A stretch of 64,000 nt of DNA. Source: Lentisphaeria bacterium. Lineage in GTDB: Bacteria > Verrucomicrobiota > Lentisphaeria > Victivallales > Victivallaceae. The DNA is taken from assembly GCA_017456285.1 (NCBI GenBank), contig JAFTJQ010000012.1, forward strand, positions 1 to 64,000, in the 5' to 3' direction. The position numbers and the translations under genes were made by a program. The notes under the pieces were generated by a model. That model searched no databases. It saw only the letters and a program-made list of their open reading frames with translations, and had not been told where the DNA came from. Below, in pieces: positions 51,004 to 59,788 of this stretch. Within the stretch, counting starts at the first letter, position 1, and every line of letters begins with the position of its first letter.

Positions 51004-52722
51004 ATGAGTAAAAATATTTTGAAAATCCGTGTCGGTATGGCATCATGCGGTATCGCAGCAGGTGCAACTAAAATTTTGGAAATGCTCCAAGCTAAAAATG
51101 CTTGCGTGATTGAGGAAACAGGTTGTATCGGACATTGTTATGCTGAACCGATGGTTGAGGTCGTTTATGATGACAACTCAAGTCAATACTATGCAAACTT
51201 AAAAGCAGAAGACAAGTACATCGACTCAATTTTGAGCGGCGGCGACCTCGGTAAATTCGATATTCACGAGGGCAGAAAGTCCAAAGAACTTTTGCGTGTT
51301 CTCCGTTTAGCAGGTAAAATTGACCCGAAATCTTTTGAGGATTACTGTGCTAACGGCGGTTATGTCGCACTTAAAAATGCTTTAGCAATGGAGCCTGATG
51401 CGGTTGTTAATGAAGTTAAACTTTCAGGTCTTCGCGGTCGTGGAGGCGGCGGTTTCTCAACCGGTATGAAGTGGAGCTTCCTCGCTGCTAAAAAGAATGC
51501 CGAGCAGAAGATTCTTATCTGTAATGCCGACGAGGGCGACCCGGGTGCATTTATGGATCGTTCTCTCATGGAGAGTGTGCCGCACCAGATGCTTGAGGGT
51601 ATGTTGATTGCCGCTTATGCGACAGGGGCGACTAAATTATTCATCTATTGCCGTGCTGAATATCCTCTGGCAATCAAGCATCTGAAAATTGCTATTGACC
51701 AGATTTATGAGCATAATCTCAATAATTTAAACGGCAGAAATGTTGAAATTATCATCAAAGAGGGTGCAGGTGCATTCGTCTGCGGTGAAGAGACTGCACT
51801 TATCCACTCACTTGAGGGTAAACGCGGAACTCCCCGCTTCCGTCCTCCTTTCCCGACTGACAGCGGTTACTTCGGTTATCCGACCATGATCAATAACGTG
51901 GAAACTTTCGGTAACGTGCCGATTATTCTCAAGGACGGTGCAGCGGCTTTTGCTTCTGTCGGAACAGAAAACAGCAAAGGTACTAAACTTTTTGCATTGG
52001 CAGGCGACTTGAAGTATCCCGGGTTGGTTGAAATCCCGATGGGTACAACTCTGGCGGAAATCGTTTTTGACATCGGCGGTGCTGATCGCAACGAGGTAAA
52101 AGCGGTTCAAACCGGTGGCCCGTCAGGCGGCTGTATCCCCGTTGAACTTTTTGACACTCCGGTTGATTATGATTCACTCAAAACTTTGGGTGCGATCATG
52201 GGTTCAGGCGGTATGATTGTTATCGGCAAGGATCGTTGTATGGTTGAAACAGCCCGTTACTTCCTCGACTTTACCCACCGTGAATCATGCGGTAAATGTA
52301 CTTTCTGCCGTGTCGGTACCAAAAGAATGTTTGAAATTCTTACCCGTATTACCGAGGGTAAGGGAACTCCCGAGGACTTGCCTTTCCTTAAGGATTTGGC
52401 TTTGAAGATCAAGAAGGGTTCTCTCTGCGGTTTGGGTCAGACGGCTCCGAATCCGGTTTTGGCTACTATGCAGTATTTCATGAATGAATACGAAGACCAT
52501 GTAATCAGAAAAACTTGTACAGCGCTTAAGTGCAAAGATTTGGTTAAACTCCAACTCGACCAATCCAAGTGCGTTAAGTGCCGTCTTTGTATCAAAAATT
52601 GCCCGGTCGGTGCTATCAGTGATGACTTTGTTATCGATCCGGAAAAGTGTACCAAGTGCAACAGCTGTATGGATATGTGCCCCAAAAAGGCAATTTCATG
52701 CGTTGCTAAAAATGAAAACTAA
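51004..52722 (+). CDS. NuoF-like NADH-binding flavoprotein with extra ferredoxin domain
   Basis: 572 residues. An N-terminal [2Fe-2S] thioredoxin-like domain (MASCGIAAGATKIL … TGCIGHCYAEPMV) leads into the NuoF core: GLRGRGGGGFSTGMKWSF for NADH/FMN, CNADEGDPGAFMDRSLME, and ESCGKCTFCRVGTKRM for a [4Fe-4S] cluster. Two C-terminal [4Fe-4S] ferredoxin motifs follow (CVKCRLCIKNCP and CTKCNSCMDMCP). This layout is that of bifurcating HydB/NuoF-type subunits. ATG 51004 has GAAGGAG upstream; earlier codons overlap the NuoE-like gene. Confidence 0.92.
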   Translation: MSKNILKIRVGMASCGIAAGATKILEMLQAKNACVIEETGCIGHCYAEPMVEVVYDDNSSQYYANLKAEDKYIDSILSGGDLGKFDIHEGRKSKELLRVLRLAGKIDPKSFEDYCANGGYVALKNALAMEPDAVVNEVKLSGLRGRGGGGFSTGMKWSFLAAKKNAEQKILICNADEGDPGAFMDRSLMESVPHQMLEGMLIAAYATGATKLFIYCRAEYPLAIKHLKIAIDQIYEHNLNNLNGRNVEIIIKEGAGAFVCGEETALIHSLEGKRGTPRFRPPFPTDSGYFGYPTMINNVETFGNVPIILKDGAAAFASVGTENSKGTKLFALAGDLKYPGLVEIPMGTTLAEIVFDIGGADRNEVKAVQTGGPSGGCIPVELFDTPVDYDSLKTLGAIMGSGGMIVIGKDRCMVETARYFLDFTHRESCGKCTFCRVGTKRMFEILTRITEGKGTPEDLPFLKDLALKIKKGSLCGLGQTAPNPVLATMQYFMNEYEDHVIRKTCTALKCKDLVKLQLDQSKCVKCRLCIKNCPVGAISDDFVIDPEKCTKCNSCMDMCPKKAISCVAKNEN

Positions 52723-52740
52723 AAGAGGATTTTATATAAT

Positions 52741-54753
52741 ATGTCAGTAGAATTTAAAATTGATGGCAAAACTATCGTTGCCAATGACGGCGAAACAATT
52801 CTTTTAGCCGCCGCTCGTAACGGTATTTCTATTCCGAGCTTGTGCTACAATCAGAAAATCAGTCACACTACCAGTTGCTTCGTTTGCGTGGTCAAGGATG
52901 TGAAAACAGGTCGCTTCCTCCCCTCTTGCTCAAGCATTCCTGCTCCCGGTCAGGAGGTCGAATCAAGCACCGCTGAAGTTCGTGATATGCGTCAAACCTC
53001 ATTGAATTTGTTACTCTCCGAGCATGTCGGCGATTGCGAAGCTCCGTGTACTCTTGCTTGTCCTGCACATGCCAAAGTCGAGGAGTATGTCCGTGAGGGC
53101 AAAAAAGGCAATTTCCTTGAGTCTTTGAAAATTATTAAACAGCGTATTCCGATGCCGATGAGTGTCGGTCGTGTCTGCCCGCGTTTCTGCGAGAAAGATT
53201 GCCGCAAAAATGTTACAGGCGAACCTTTGGCAATTAATGACTTCAAGCGTCTGGCGGCTGACTTGTACTATGAGACTTACATGGAGGACATCCCTGCAAG
53301 TATCGGCAAAAAAGTCGCTGTCGTCGGAGCAGGTCCGGCAGGTTTATCTTGTGCTTATTACCTCCGCTTAAAGGGCGTTGACGTTACAGTTTTTGAAGCA
53401 ATGCCCAAAGCAGGCGGTATGATTCGCTACGGTATCCCTGAATACCGCATGCCCAAAACTTTGCTTGACAAAGAAATAAAGCACTTCACCGACATGGGTA
53501 TTGAAATTAAATACGGCATGAAACTCGGTGATAACTTGTCACTTGACGAACTCAAAAAAGAGTTTGATGCAGTTGCAATTACTATCGGTTGCTGGAAACC
53601 CTCTTCAATGCGTTGTGAGGGAGAGGAATTTGTAACTCAGGGTATTGACTTCCTGCGTGAAGTTTCTCTCCATGATACCAAATATATTAACCCCGGCAAA
53701 ACTATCGTCGTCGGCGGTGGTAATACCGCTATGGACTGTGTCCGTACCAGCGTTCGTTTGGGAAGCAAGGATGTAACTTGTTTCTATCGCCGTACCGAAG
53801 CGGAAATGCCTGCTGAAAAATTAGAGATCCATGAGGCAAAAGAGGAAGGAGTTAAATTCCAGTTCCTCGTTGCTCCCGTCAAGGTTGAGAAACGCGGAGA
53901 AAAACTCGTTCTTACCTGCCAGAGAATGGAACTCGGCGAAGCAGATGCTTCAGGTCGCCGCAAGCCTGTCGTTATCCCCGGAAGCGATTTCGAAACTGAA
54001 GCAGATACCATTATCGGTGCAATCGGTCAGAAAACTAATGCACCTGCTTGTCTCGAAGCTGATAAATTCGGCAACCTTGCTGCAAACTTGGGCGACAATG
54101 TTTTCGCAGCAGGTGATTGCAATACCGGTGCGGCAACTGTGGTTGAAGCACTTGCAGGCGGCAGAACTATGGCAAACAGCATTTTTGAAGCAGTTACCGG
54201 TGAAAAAGTCGATGACAATGAAAATCCGATTTACGTTTCACGCGGTCACTGGAGACACTTGGCTAAAGACGATTTAGTCTATGTCAATAGTGCTTGCTCT
54301 GAAGCTCCGAGAACCAAACAGAGTTTGATTTCTATTGAGGAAAGAACTTCAACTTTCAAAGAAGTTGCAGCAACTTTCACTGAAGAGCAGATCAAGGAAG
54401 AGGGTAAACGCTGTATCGAGTGCAGCTGCAGTGCCAAAGGTGACTGTATGCTCCGTAATCATGCTAAAGATTATGATTGCGATGTCGATGCAATTAAGGG
54501 TGAAAAACTCAAAGTTGCTTACGATAACCGCCACAGCGTAATTATTCAGGATAGAGGCAAGTGTATCAAGTGCGGTACTTGCGTGAAAATCTGTAAAGAG
54601 GTTGTAAATAATAACCTCCTTTCAGCTAAAAAGCGTGGTCTCTATACCTACATCGGAACTGCTTTCGATAAGGGCTTCCCCGAAAGCTGCAAAGACTGTC
54701 TGGAATGCGTAAAAGCATGTCCCGTCGGTGCTTTGACTATCAAAAAGATGTAA
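52741..54753 (+). CDS. GltD/NfnB-like flavoprotein fused to NuoG-N and ferredoxin domains
   Basis: 670 residues in three parts. Residues 1-90 are a [2Fe-2S] ferredoxin (NuoG N-terminus; CYNQKISHTTSCFVCVV). Residues 100-480 are an NADPH-dependent GltD/NfnB-like FAD protein (CEAPCTLACPAHA cluster; VAVVGAGPAGLSCAYYLRLKG; VVGGGNTAMDCVRT; FAAGDCNTGA). The C-terminus carries further Fe-S motifs (CIECSCSAKGDC, CIKCGTCVKICK, CKDCLECVKACP). No hydrogenase H-cluster motif is present. With the NuoE/NuoF-like genes it fits the Stn-type electron-bifurcating transhydrogenase, coupling NADH, NADPH and ferredoxin. Confidence 0.87.
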   Translation: MSVEFKIDGKTIVANDGETILLAAARNGISIPSLCYNQKISHTTSCFVCVVKDVKTGRFLPSCSSIPAPGQEVESSTAEVRDMRQTSLNLLLSEHVGDCEAPCTLACPAHAKVEEYVREGKKGNFLESLKIIKQRIPMPMSVGRVCPRFCEKDCRKNVTGEPLAINDFKRLAADLYYETYMEDIPASIGKKVAVVGAGPAGLSCAYYLRLKGVDVTVFEAMPKAGGMIRYGIPEYRMPKTLLDKEIKHFTDMGIEIKYGMKLGDNLSLDELKKEFDAVAITIGCWKPSSMRCEGEEFVTQGIDFLREVSLHDTKYINPGKTIVVGGGNTAMDCVRTSVRLGSKDVTCFYRRTEAEMPAEKLEIHEAKEEGVKFQFLVAPVKVEKRGEKLVLTCQRMELGEADASGRRKPVVIPGSDFETEADTIIGAIGQKTNAPACLEADKFGNLAANLGDNVFAAGDCNTGAATVVEALAGGRTMANSIFEAVTGEKVDDNENPIYVSRGHWRHLAKDDLVYVNSACSEAPRTKQSLISIEERTSTFKEVAATFTEEQIKEEGKRCIECSCSAKGDCMLRNHAKDYDCDVDAIKGEKLKVAYDNRHSVIIQDRGKCIKCGTCVKICKEVVNNNLLSAKKRGLYTYIGTAFDKGFPESCKDCLECVKACPVGALTIKKM

Positions 54754-54769
54754 TTAATTTGAAATATAA

Positions 54770-54809
54770 AAAGGCTATTGCGAATTTTATTCGCAATAGC
54801 CTTTTTTTT
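54770..54809 (+). terminator. Terminator of the NuoEF/GltD-like operon
   Basis: AAGGCTATTGCGAA/TTCGCAATAGCCTT perfect stem with a 5-base loop and a T8 tail. It can also serve the convergent TetR gene. Confidence 0.94.
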
Positions 54810-54837
54810 AGTCGTAAAAGAATTGATTTTTTAATTA

Positions 54838-55488
54838 TTATAAACCTAAATCTCTTAATAAGCGAACCTGAATTTCCTTGATCGCATAATCTTCAAAATC
54901 TTCAGAGATTCGGCAATCATCAGAGAATACATAGATGCGATTGGGGTCTAAAAGGCGTTTGCCTAAAACCTCAAAACTTGCCATAAAAATGTAATAGGCA
55001 TGATTGGTGTCTTTGTCGCCGGTAATATGCTCATAAATTTTGCAGAAAGATAACATATCATATTGAAATGATGCAATAGAAATCAGCGATTTGAATTCCG
55101 GACTTTTCGCTAAAACTCGCTGAACTGAGTTGCATTTAATAATTTCACGGGGAATATTTTTGAAGTAATCATAAAAATACTCAACCATTCCCAAAATAAA
55201 TTCTCTCTGCAAGTTTTTGTCATCCAAATTCTGCTTGTGGGCTTCGTAATACTCACCCAATGGATTGTATTTGCAACGCTCCATGACTAATTTGCCGATC
55301 TCGTCAAGCAAAGCATTTTTGGTTGCGAAGTGGTAAGTGATGATTGAACCGGTAAGTCCGGTTCTTTTAGCAATATCTCTCACGGATACGCTATCTACGC
55401 TCTGACGCTCATAGATCAGATTTAATGCTGCATTCAGCAAAGTTTTTTTTGTTTTCTGCCCTTTTTTGGTTAATGATTTATCAGCCAT
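54838..55488 (-). CDS. TetR-family transcriptional regulator
   Basis: About 216 residues from ATG 55488 (GGGAGGGAG upstream; an earlier in-frame start would consume it). The helix-turn-helix is SVRDIAKRTGLTGSIITYHFATKNALLDEI. The ligand domain is unassigned. It converges on the NuoEF/GltD operon and follows the FAD oxidoreductase on the same strand with a 240-base gap that carries its own promoter. Confidence 0.92.
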   Translation of the reverse strand: MADKSLTKKGQKTKKTLLNAALNLIYERQSVDSVSVRDIAKRTGLTGSIITYHFATKNALLDEIGKLVMERCKYNPLGEYYEAHKQNLDDKNLQREFILGMVEYFYDYFKNIPREIIKCNSVQRVLAKSPEFKSLISIASFQYDMLSFCKIYEHITGDKDTNHAYYIFMASFEVLGKRLLDPNRIYVFSDDCRISEDFEDYAIKEIQVRLLRDLGL

Positions 55489-55581
55489 TTGTCTCCCTCC
55501 CACCAGATGTTGATAACTTGTACTACATTAATCACTTTATCCTGCAATAAACTTAAAAACGAAATAAATTTCCTTTATGAT

Positions 55582-55609
55582 AATGTATCACAAATGTTGG
55601 AAAAATCAA
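55582..55609 (-). promoter_or_regulatory. Promoter of the TetR gene
   Basis: Minus strand TTGATT, 16 bases, TACATT with GTGA before the -10; TTGTGATACATTATCA might also hold an operator, but no clear palindrome is seen. Confidence 0.6.
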
Positions 55610-55725
55610 GTTCAATCATGAAATTTTTCTCGGAAAAAATTTAACAATTCAGTAAAATTATATGAAAAAATGCCGCAACAATTATTAAAAATTATTGCGG
55701 CAAGTTTTACAGTTTCAGCAACTAT

Positions 55726-57459
55726 TTATTTTACAGTCCAAGCGAAAATTTTAACTTCTTCATCGCCGAAAGTCTCCAGCAAAGTGAAGCGGATTTTGGT
55801 ACATTCAATATCGAAGTTGTTGAAAACCAGTCGTTTGTAAAGGTTGTCAAACTCTCCTAAACTCTGCCAATTACCGTCTTTGTCGCAATAATCCAAGCGA
55901 TATTTTTTGACCAAAGATTTAGGCATTTCAAGCTGCGGCTGATTTTTGAAACGCAATGCCACGATGTTTTTCGGCTGGAAGTCAGCAAGATCGCTATCGA
56001 AAATCAATCGACTCTGCGAGAGTTTAATCGGGGAACTCCATGAGTATTCAACTTGATTGCCGACACGAGCGTACCATGCTTCATCGGCTTCATCGGTAAT
56101 GCGATTTTGTCCCATTCGCAAACCTTCGGGTGATTTGCCGTTATCTGCGGTCAAAGTTCCTGCCATAGTCAAATCACTCGGTATATAGCGGAAACGAGGC
56201 AGGTAGCAGTCAAGTTCCATCAAGCGATTTTGCAATTTTTTAACATCGACTTGACGAGGTAAAAGATTCTCTGCAACTGCCATTGAAGCTGCAATTCCTG
56301 CCGCCTGACCTAAAATTGCACAAGTTGCCATAACTCTGGTGGCACTTAATGCCGAGTGAGTTACGCTGATATTTCTGCCGGCACAGAAGAGATTTTCAAT
56401 GTTTTTGGAGTAAATCGCACGATAAGGCAAGCCGAATGGCGACGGTGCCGGGTGAAAAATATTCGGTGCAATTTCAGGTACTTTGAAGCCGGTCGGAGCG
56501 TGGTCATCCATTGTCCAGCCGCCGTAAGCAATTGTGTCCTCAAATTTGCCCCCTGATGCGACATCATTTTGGGTAACAATATAATCTCCGACATAGCGGT
56601 TGCTCTCACGTTTGCCGGGGAGGAAGCCGATCCACTCAAGTTCCCAATACTTATTTTTTTCTTTTTGGGTCGGGTGATTTTTGAGGTAATCCCAAGTGCC
56701 GAGGGCGATTTTCAGCAATTCATGGCGGCAAATATCCACGTCATGAAGTGCATCCATATCACCGCCGAGTTCAATCCACCAATAATTCTGCAACCCCTCC
56801 AAGTCGGGTTCACGATATTTGAATTGAGAAGCATCGGTGTAGTGATTTGCCCATTCAGGGGCAATAAATTCGTGGACTTCGTCGGTCTCTCTTGCCTGAA
56901 GCAGACAACTCATGCCCATAGTTTTTTTATCGCTCTCAATCGGGGCGATAGACTCATTAAATTCGTTTCTTGCCTCACGACCGTAACGGATTTCAGCACC
57001 GCTTAATGAGGCTAAAATGCTGTCGCCTGACGAGTCACAAAAGTATTTACCCTCAACGGTGTAGAAAGTTTGTGAAACTGATTGATATGCTTTAACTTTC
57101 TTGATTGCCGCATCGTCCATAGTTGCATCCATGCAGACTGCATTCAGGAGAATTGTTAAGTTTTTCTCTCTGGTTGCAGTGCTGTAGAGTACGGTATCCC
57201 ACAACGAAAAATTTCTTTCCGGGTTGCGGTAAATATTTTCAAGTAAAATTTCTTCAATAATACCGGTTTCACGCATATTGTCGCCATGTGCCCCGCAAAC
57301 CCACATGCGGATTTCGCTTGACGCATTGCCGCCTAAAACGGGGCGATCGTGAATCAAAACAGTTTTTATGCCCTCTCTTGCCGCTGCAACTGCCGCACAC
57401 AAACCTGACAAACCACCGCCGACTACGACAAAATCTGCTGAAATATTAATATTTTTCAT
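55726..57459 (-). CDS. FAD-dependent oxidoreductase (FAD_oxidored family)
   Basis: 577 residues. The dinucleotide-binding N-terminus is FVVVGGGLSGLCAAVAAAREG, followed by the family's GNASSEIRMWVCGAHG and, later, NLFCAGRNISVTHSALSATRVMATC, the FAD-binding C-terminal element of this family. A C-terminal beta-rich region (residues about 440-577) resembles a carbohydrate-binding appendage. Proteins of this type are abundant in Lentisphaerae and Planctomycetes near glycan-degradation genes, but their reaction is mostly unknown. Confidence 0.85.
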   Translation of the reverse strand: MKNINISADFVVVGGGLSGLCAAVAAAREGIKTVLIHDRPVLGGNASSEIRMWVCGAHGDNMRETGIIEEILLENIYRNPERNFSLWDTVLYSTATREKNLTILLNAVCMDATMDDAAIKKVKAYQSVSQTFYTVEGKYFCDSSGDSILASLSGAEIRYGREARNEFNESIAPIESDKKTMGMSCLLQARETDEVHEFIAPEWANHYTDASQFKYREPDLEGLQNYWWIELGGDMDALHDVDICRHELLKIALGTWDYLKNHPTQKEKNKYWELEWIGFLPGKRESNRYVGDYIVTQNDVASGGKFEDTIAYGGWTMDDHAPTGFKVPEIAPNIFHPAPSPFGLPYRAIYSKNIENLFCAGRNISVTHSALSATRVMATCAILGQAAGIAASMAVAENLLPRQVDVKKLQNRLMELDCYLPRFRYIPSDLTMAGTLTADNGKSPEGLRMGQNRITDEADEAWYARVGNQVEYSWSSPIKLSQSRLIFDSDLADFQPKNIVALRFKNQPQLEMPKSLVKKYRLDYCDKDGNWQSLGEFDNLYKRLVFNNFDIECTKIRFTLLETFGDEEVKIFAWTVK

Positions 57460-57475
57460 AAAAAACTCCTTTCAA

Positions 57476-57883
57476 TTAATTATAAAAATCATCTTTGTTA
57501 TTAAATTTAAGTCCGCATTTTGCACAGAAATTAGGTGCATCCAAGCGGAAAATGTAACTATTGCATTTGGGGCAGCGGACAAATACTAACTCAATCGGAA
57601 TGGTAATGAGAATTATTAAAAATGCCGTTAAGCTCCCGATTATGCTCATATTGCGAGCTTTTTTTATCCAAAATTCCTCTATATCAATGGCGTTGTTGGG
57701 GTAATTGCTCGGGGTCTCCAAAGTTTTGTAGTATAAGTTCTCGTTACTATTTACTTCGGAAGAGTCGAGTTCCATGTAGTTTACGAGGAATACAATCATC
57801 ATAAAAAGTGCAATAATTCTGATGATACGAAGAATTTTTTGCAGCAGCAAACGGCGATTTATGTAATTTGAAACGTTATCCAT
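57476..57883 (-). CDS. Membrane protein with C-terminal zinc ribbon
   Basis: 135 residues with two membrane helices (about 20-37 and 80-98) and a C-terminal zinc ribbon, CPKCNSYIF … CAKCGLKF. Family not recognised. Its start overlaps the end of the upstream PstS-like gene by eight bases, so the two are coupled. Confidence 0.65.
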   Translation of the reverse strand: MDNVSNYINRRLLLQKILRIIRIIALFMMIVFLVNYMELDSSEVNSNENLYYKTLETPSNYPNNAIDIEEFWIKKARNMSIIGSLTAFLIILITIPIELVFVRCPKCNSYIFRLDAPNFCAKCGLKFNNKDDFYN

Positions 57884-58595
57884 TGCTGAGCAGTTCCTCT
57901 ATTTTTGCTTTCTCACCTTTTCTGAAAATCAGATAAAAATCAAGTTGAGTTGCATTGTCGTTTTTATCAACAATCGGCAAAAGTTTTACATTTCTCAAGT
58001 AATTATTGTTTTTTTTAAGTTCAATCAAGCCAATAGCATTTGCATTGCTTTCGACCATGATTTCCACCTTTTCAATCGGATAATAGAGTAAATTATTACC
58101 GCTTGCATTTTTTGGAAAAATCCTATCGGCAATCAAGTAAACTGCCGAATTTTCCGGCATCCCGAAACGATGAATTGAATAGGGATTATCGGGAATTAAA
58201 AAACTCCAATTTTTTTCTTGATTGCAGAAAATTTTTTTTAAATCTTCGAATGAAATTTGTTTCAAACTATTTTTTTTATTGACAATTACACCTAAATAGA
58301 TACTATTGTACTTGACAAAGTCAAATTCTTCACTTGGAATTTGTGAAATGTCATTTGCGGTAAAGCAAGTTATCTCATTTTTTCGTAACTTGGAAATCGC
58401 AGTTTCCAACGGCATTTTTTCCAAAGTTGCCGAGAAATCAGCATTTTTCAAAATCAAATCAGTAATTTCCTGCCGCAAAAAATTATCCTGAATAAGCGTT
58501 GCCTCTCCGATAATAAAGTTGCTTGCCGACACGCTCAAAAAAAGCATTGTCGTGAAAATAAAACTTGCTAAAATTTTTTTTGAAAAAAATTCCAT
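57876..58595 (-). CDS. PstS-like periplasmic substrate-binding protein
   Basis: 239 residues with a signal peptide (LASFIFTTMLFLSVSAS). The body has the PBP-like pattern SIYLGVIVNKKNSLKQISFEDLKKIFCNQEKNW, which in phosphate-binding-like proteins is followed by the ligand region, and a late NANAIGLIEL. No transporter genes are adjacent, so it could be a stand-alone binding or signalling protein. Confidence 0.6.
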   Translation of the reverse strand: MEFFSKKILASFIFTTMLFLSVSASNFIIGEATLIQDNFLRQEITDLILKNADFSATLEKMPLETAISKLRKNEITCFTANDISQIPSEEFDFVKYNSIYLGVIVNKKNSLKQISFEDLKKIFCNQEKNWSFLIPDNPYSIHRFGMPENSAVYLIADRIFPKNASGNNLLYYPIEKVEIMVESNANAIGLIELKKNNNYLRNVKLLPIVDKNDNATQLDFYLIFRKGEKAKIEELLSNG

Positions 58596-58667
58596 AACTT
58601 CAAAACTGTAACAACGGCAAATTCACCTCTCCCCGGCAAATTCACCGTTGTTTAATTTTTTTAATGG

Positions 58668-59642
58668 TTAACGTCTGTATCCATTCGGATTTTTGAGTTT
58701 CCAGTTCCACGCAGAAGCAATAATGCTCTCTGCATCTTCAAATTGCGGCTTCCAGCCGAGCATTTTTTTGATTCTGTCAGAGCAGGCAATCAATACATCG
58801 GGGTCGCCGGCACGACGGGGAGCAACTTCATAATTGATTTTTTTACCGGTAACTTTTTCAGTCGCCTTGATAATTTCAAAAACGCTCAAGCCTTTGCCGG
58901 TTCCCAAGTTGTAGTGTCCGCTCTCGGGTGCATCCAATGCCAGCATGTGTGCCTGTGCCAAGTCCAGAATATGGATATAATCACGAATACAGCTGCCGTC
59001 AGGAGTATTGTAATCGTCGCCGAAAACCATCATTTTTTCACGAGTTCCTGCCGCTACTTGCAGAATAATCGGAATCAAGTGGGTTTCAGGGTCGTGTGCT
59101 TCACCGAAGTTTTCGGTAGCACCTGCCGCATTGAAGTAACGCAAAGCCGCATATTTAACACCGTGAATCTGTGAGTACCAGTTTAAAATTTTCTCGAAGC
59201 AAAGTTTTGATTCGCCGTAGGGGTTGATCGGTTTCTGGCTGTCATGCTCCTCAATCGGAGTTTTTTCAGGCTGACCGAAAGTTGCGGCGGTACTTGAGAA
59301 AACGAAACTTTTTACTCCGCCCTCGACTGCCGCATCGGCGAGGTTGATACCATTTGCGATATTGTTGCGGAAATACTTTGAGGGGTTAGTCATTGATTCG
59401 CCGACGAGAGATGCTGCTGCGAAGTGCATAATTCCGTCATAGTGTCCGTTTTTAGCAACGCTGATAATTTTGTCTCTATCCGCCAAGTCGCCCAAAACAA
59501 AATCTGCTCTGGGGTCAATCGCGTCAAAGTGACCTGTTACAAGTGAGTCATAGACAGTTACTTCGTAGCCGTGATCAAGTAAATATTCAGTACAAGCACT
59601 GCCGATGTAACCGGCACCGCCGGCAACCAAAATTCTTTTCAT
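58668..59642 (-). CDS. galE: UDP-glucose 4-epimerase
   Basis: 324 residues, an extended SDR: NAD motif GGAGYIGSACTEYLLDHG, catalytic SSTAATFG and YGESK (Tyr-x3-Lys), and LRYFNAAGA. It interconverts UDP-glucose and UDP-galactose for glycan synthesis. Good GGAGG site (ATCGGAGG). Divergent from tyrA. Confidence 0.94.
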   Translation of the reverse strand: MKRILVAGGAGYIGSACTEYLLDHGYEVTVYDSLVTGHFDAIDPRADFVLGDLADRDKIISVAKNGHYDGIMHFAAASLVGESMTNPSKYFRNNIANGINLADAAVEGGVKSFVFSSTAATFGQPEKTPIEEHDSQKPINPYGESKLCFEKILNWYSQIHGVKYAALRYFNAAGATENFGEAHDPETHLIPIILQVAAGTREKMMVFGDDYNTPDGSCIRDYIHILDLAQAHMLALDAPESGHYNLGTGKGLSVFEIIKATEKVTGKKINYEVAPRRAGDPDVLIACSDRIKKMLGWKPQFEDAESIIASAWNWKLKNPNGYRR

Positions 59643-59739
59643 AAAAGCCTCCGATTATATTAGTTAAATAACGTTATTGTTTATATTTATTACCCTATGC
59701 TATAATTTACAGCTTTTATAAAAAAAATCAAATATTTTT

Positions 59740-59767
59740 TTGACTTTTTGCAAAAAAACGGTATATT
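59740..59767 (+). promoter_or_regulatory. Promoter of tyrA
   Basis: TTGACT, 16 bases, TATATT. The start codon is only about 20 bases downstream, so the leader is very short. Confidence 0.65.
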
Positions 59768-59788
59768 AAGGAAAATTAATTTTATTAT

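Noticed and set aside
51004-52722. An earlier start of the NuoF-like gene at 50938
   Set aside because: It would overlap the NuoE-like gene by 50 bases in another frame without a ribosome site; ATG 51004 has GAAGGAG upstream.
50556-54753. Respiratory Complex I or an [FeFe]-hydrogenase
   Set aside because: No membrane subunits, no nuoB/C/D-like genes and no H-cluster cysteine motif; only the NuoE/NuoF-like modules plus a GltD-type protein.
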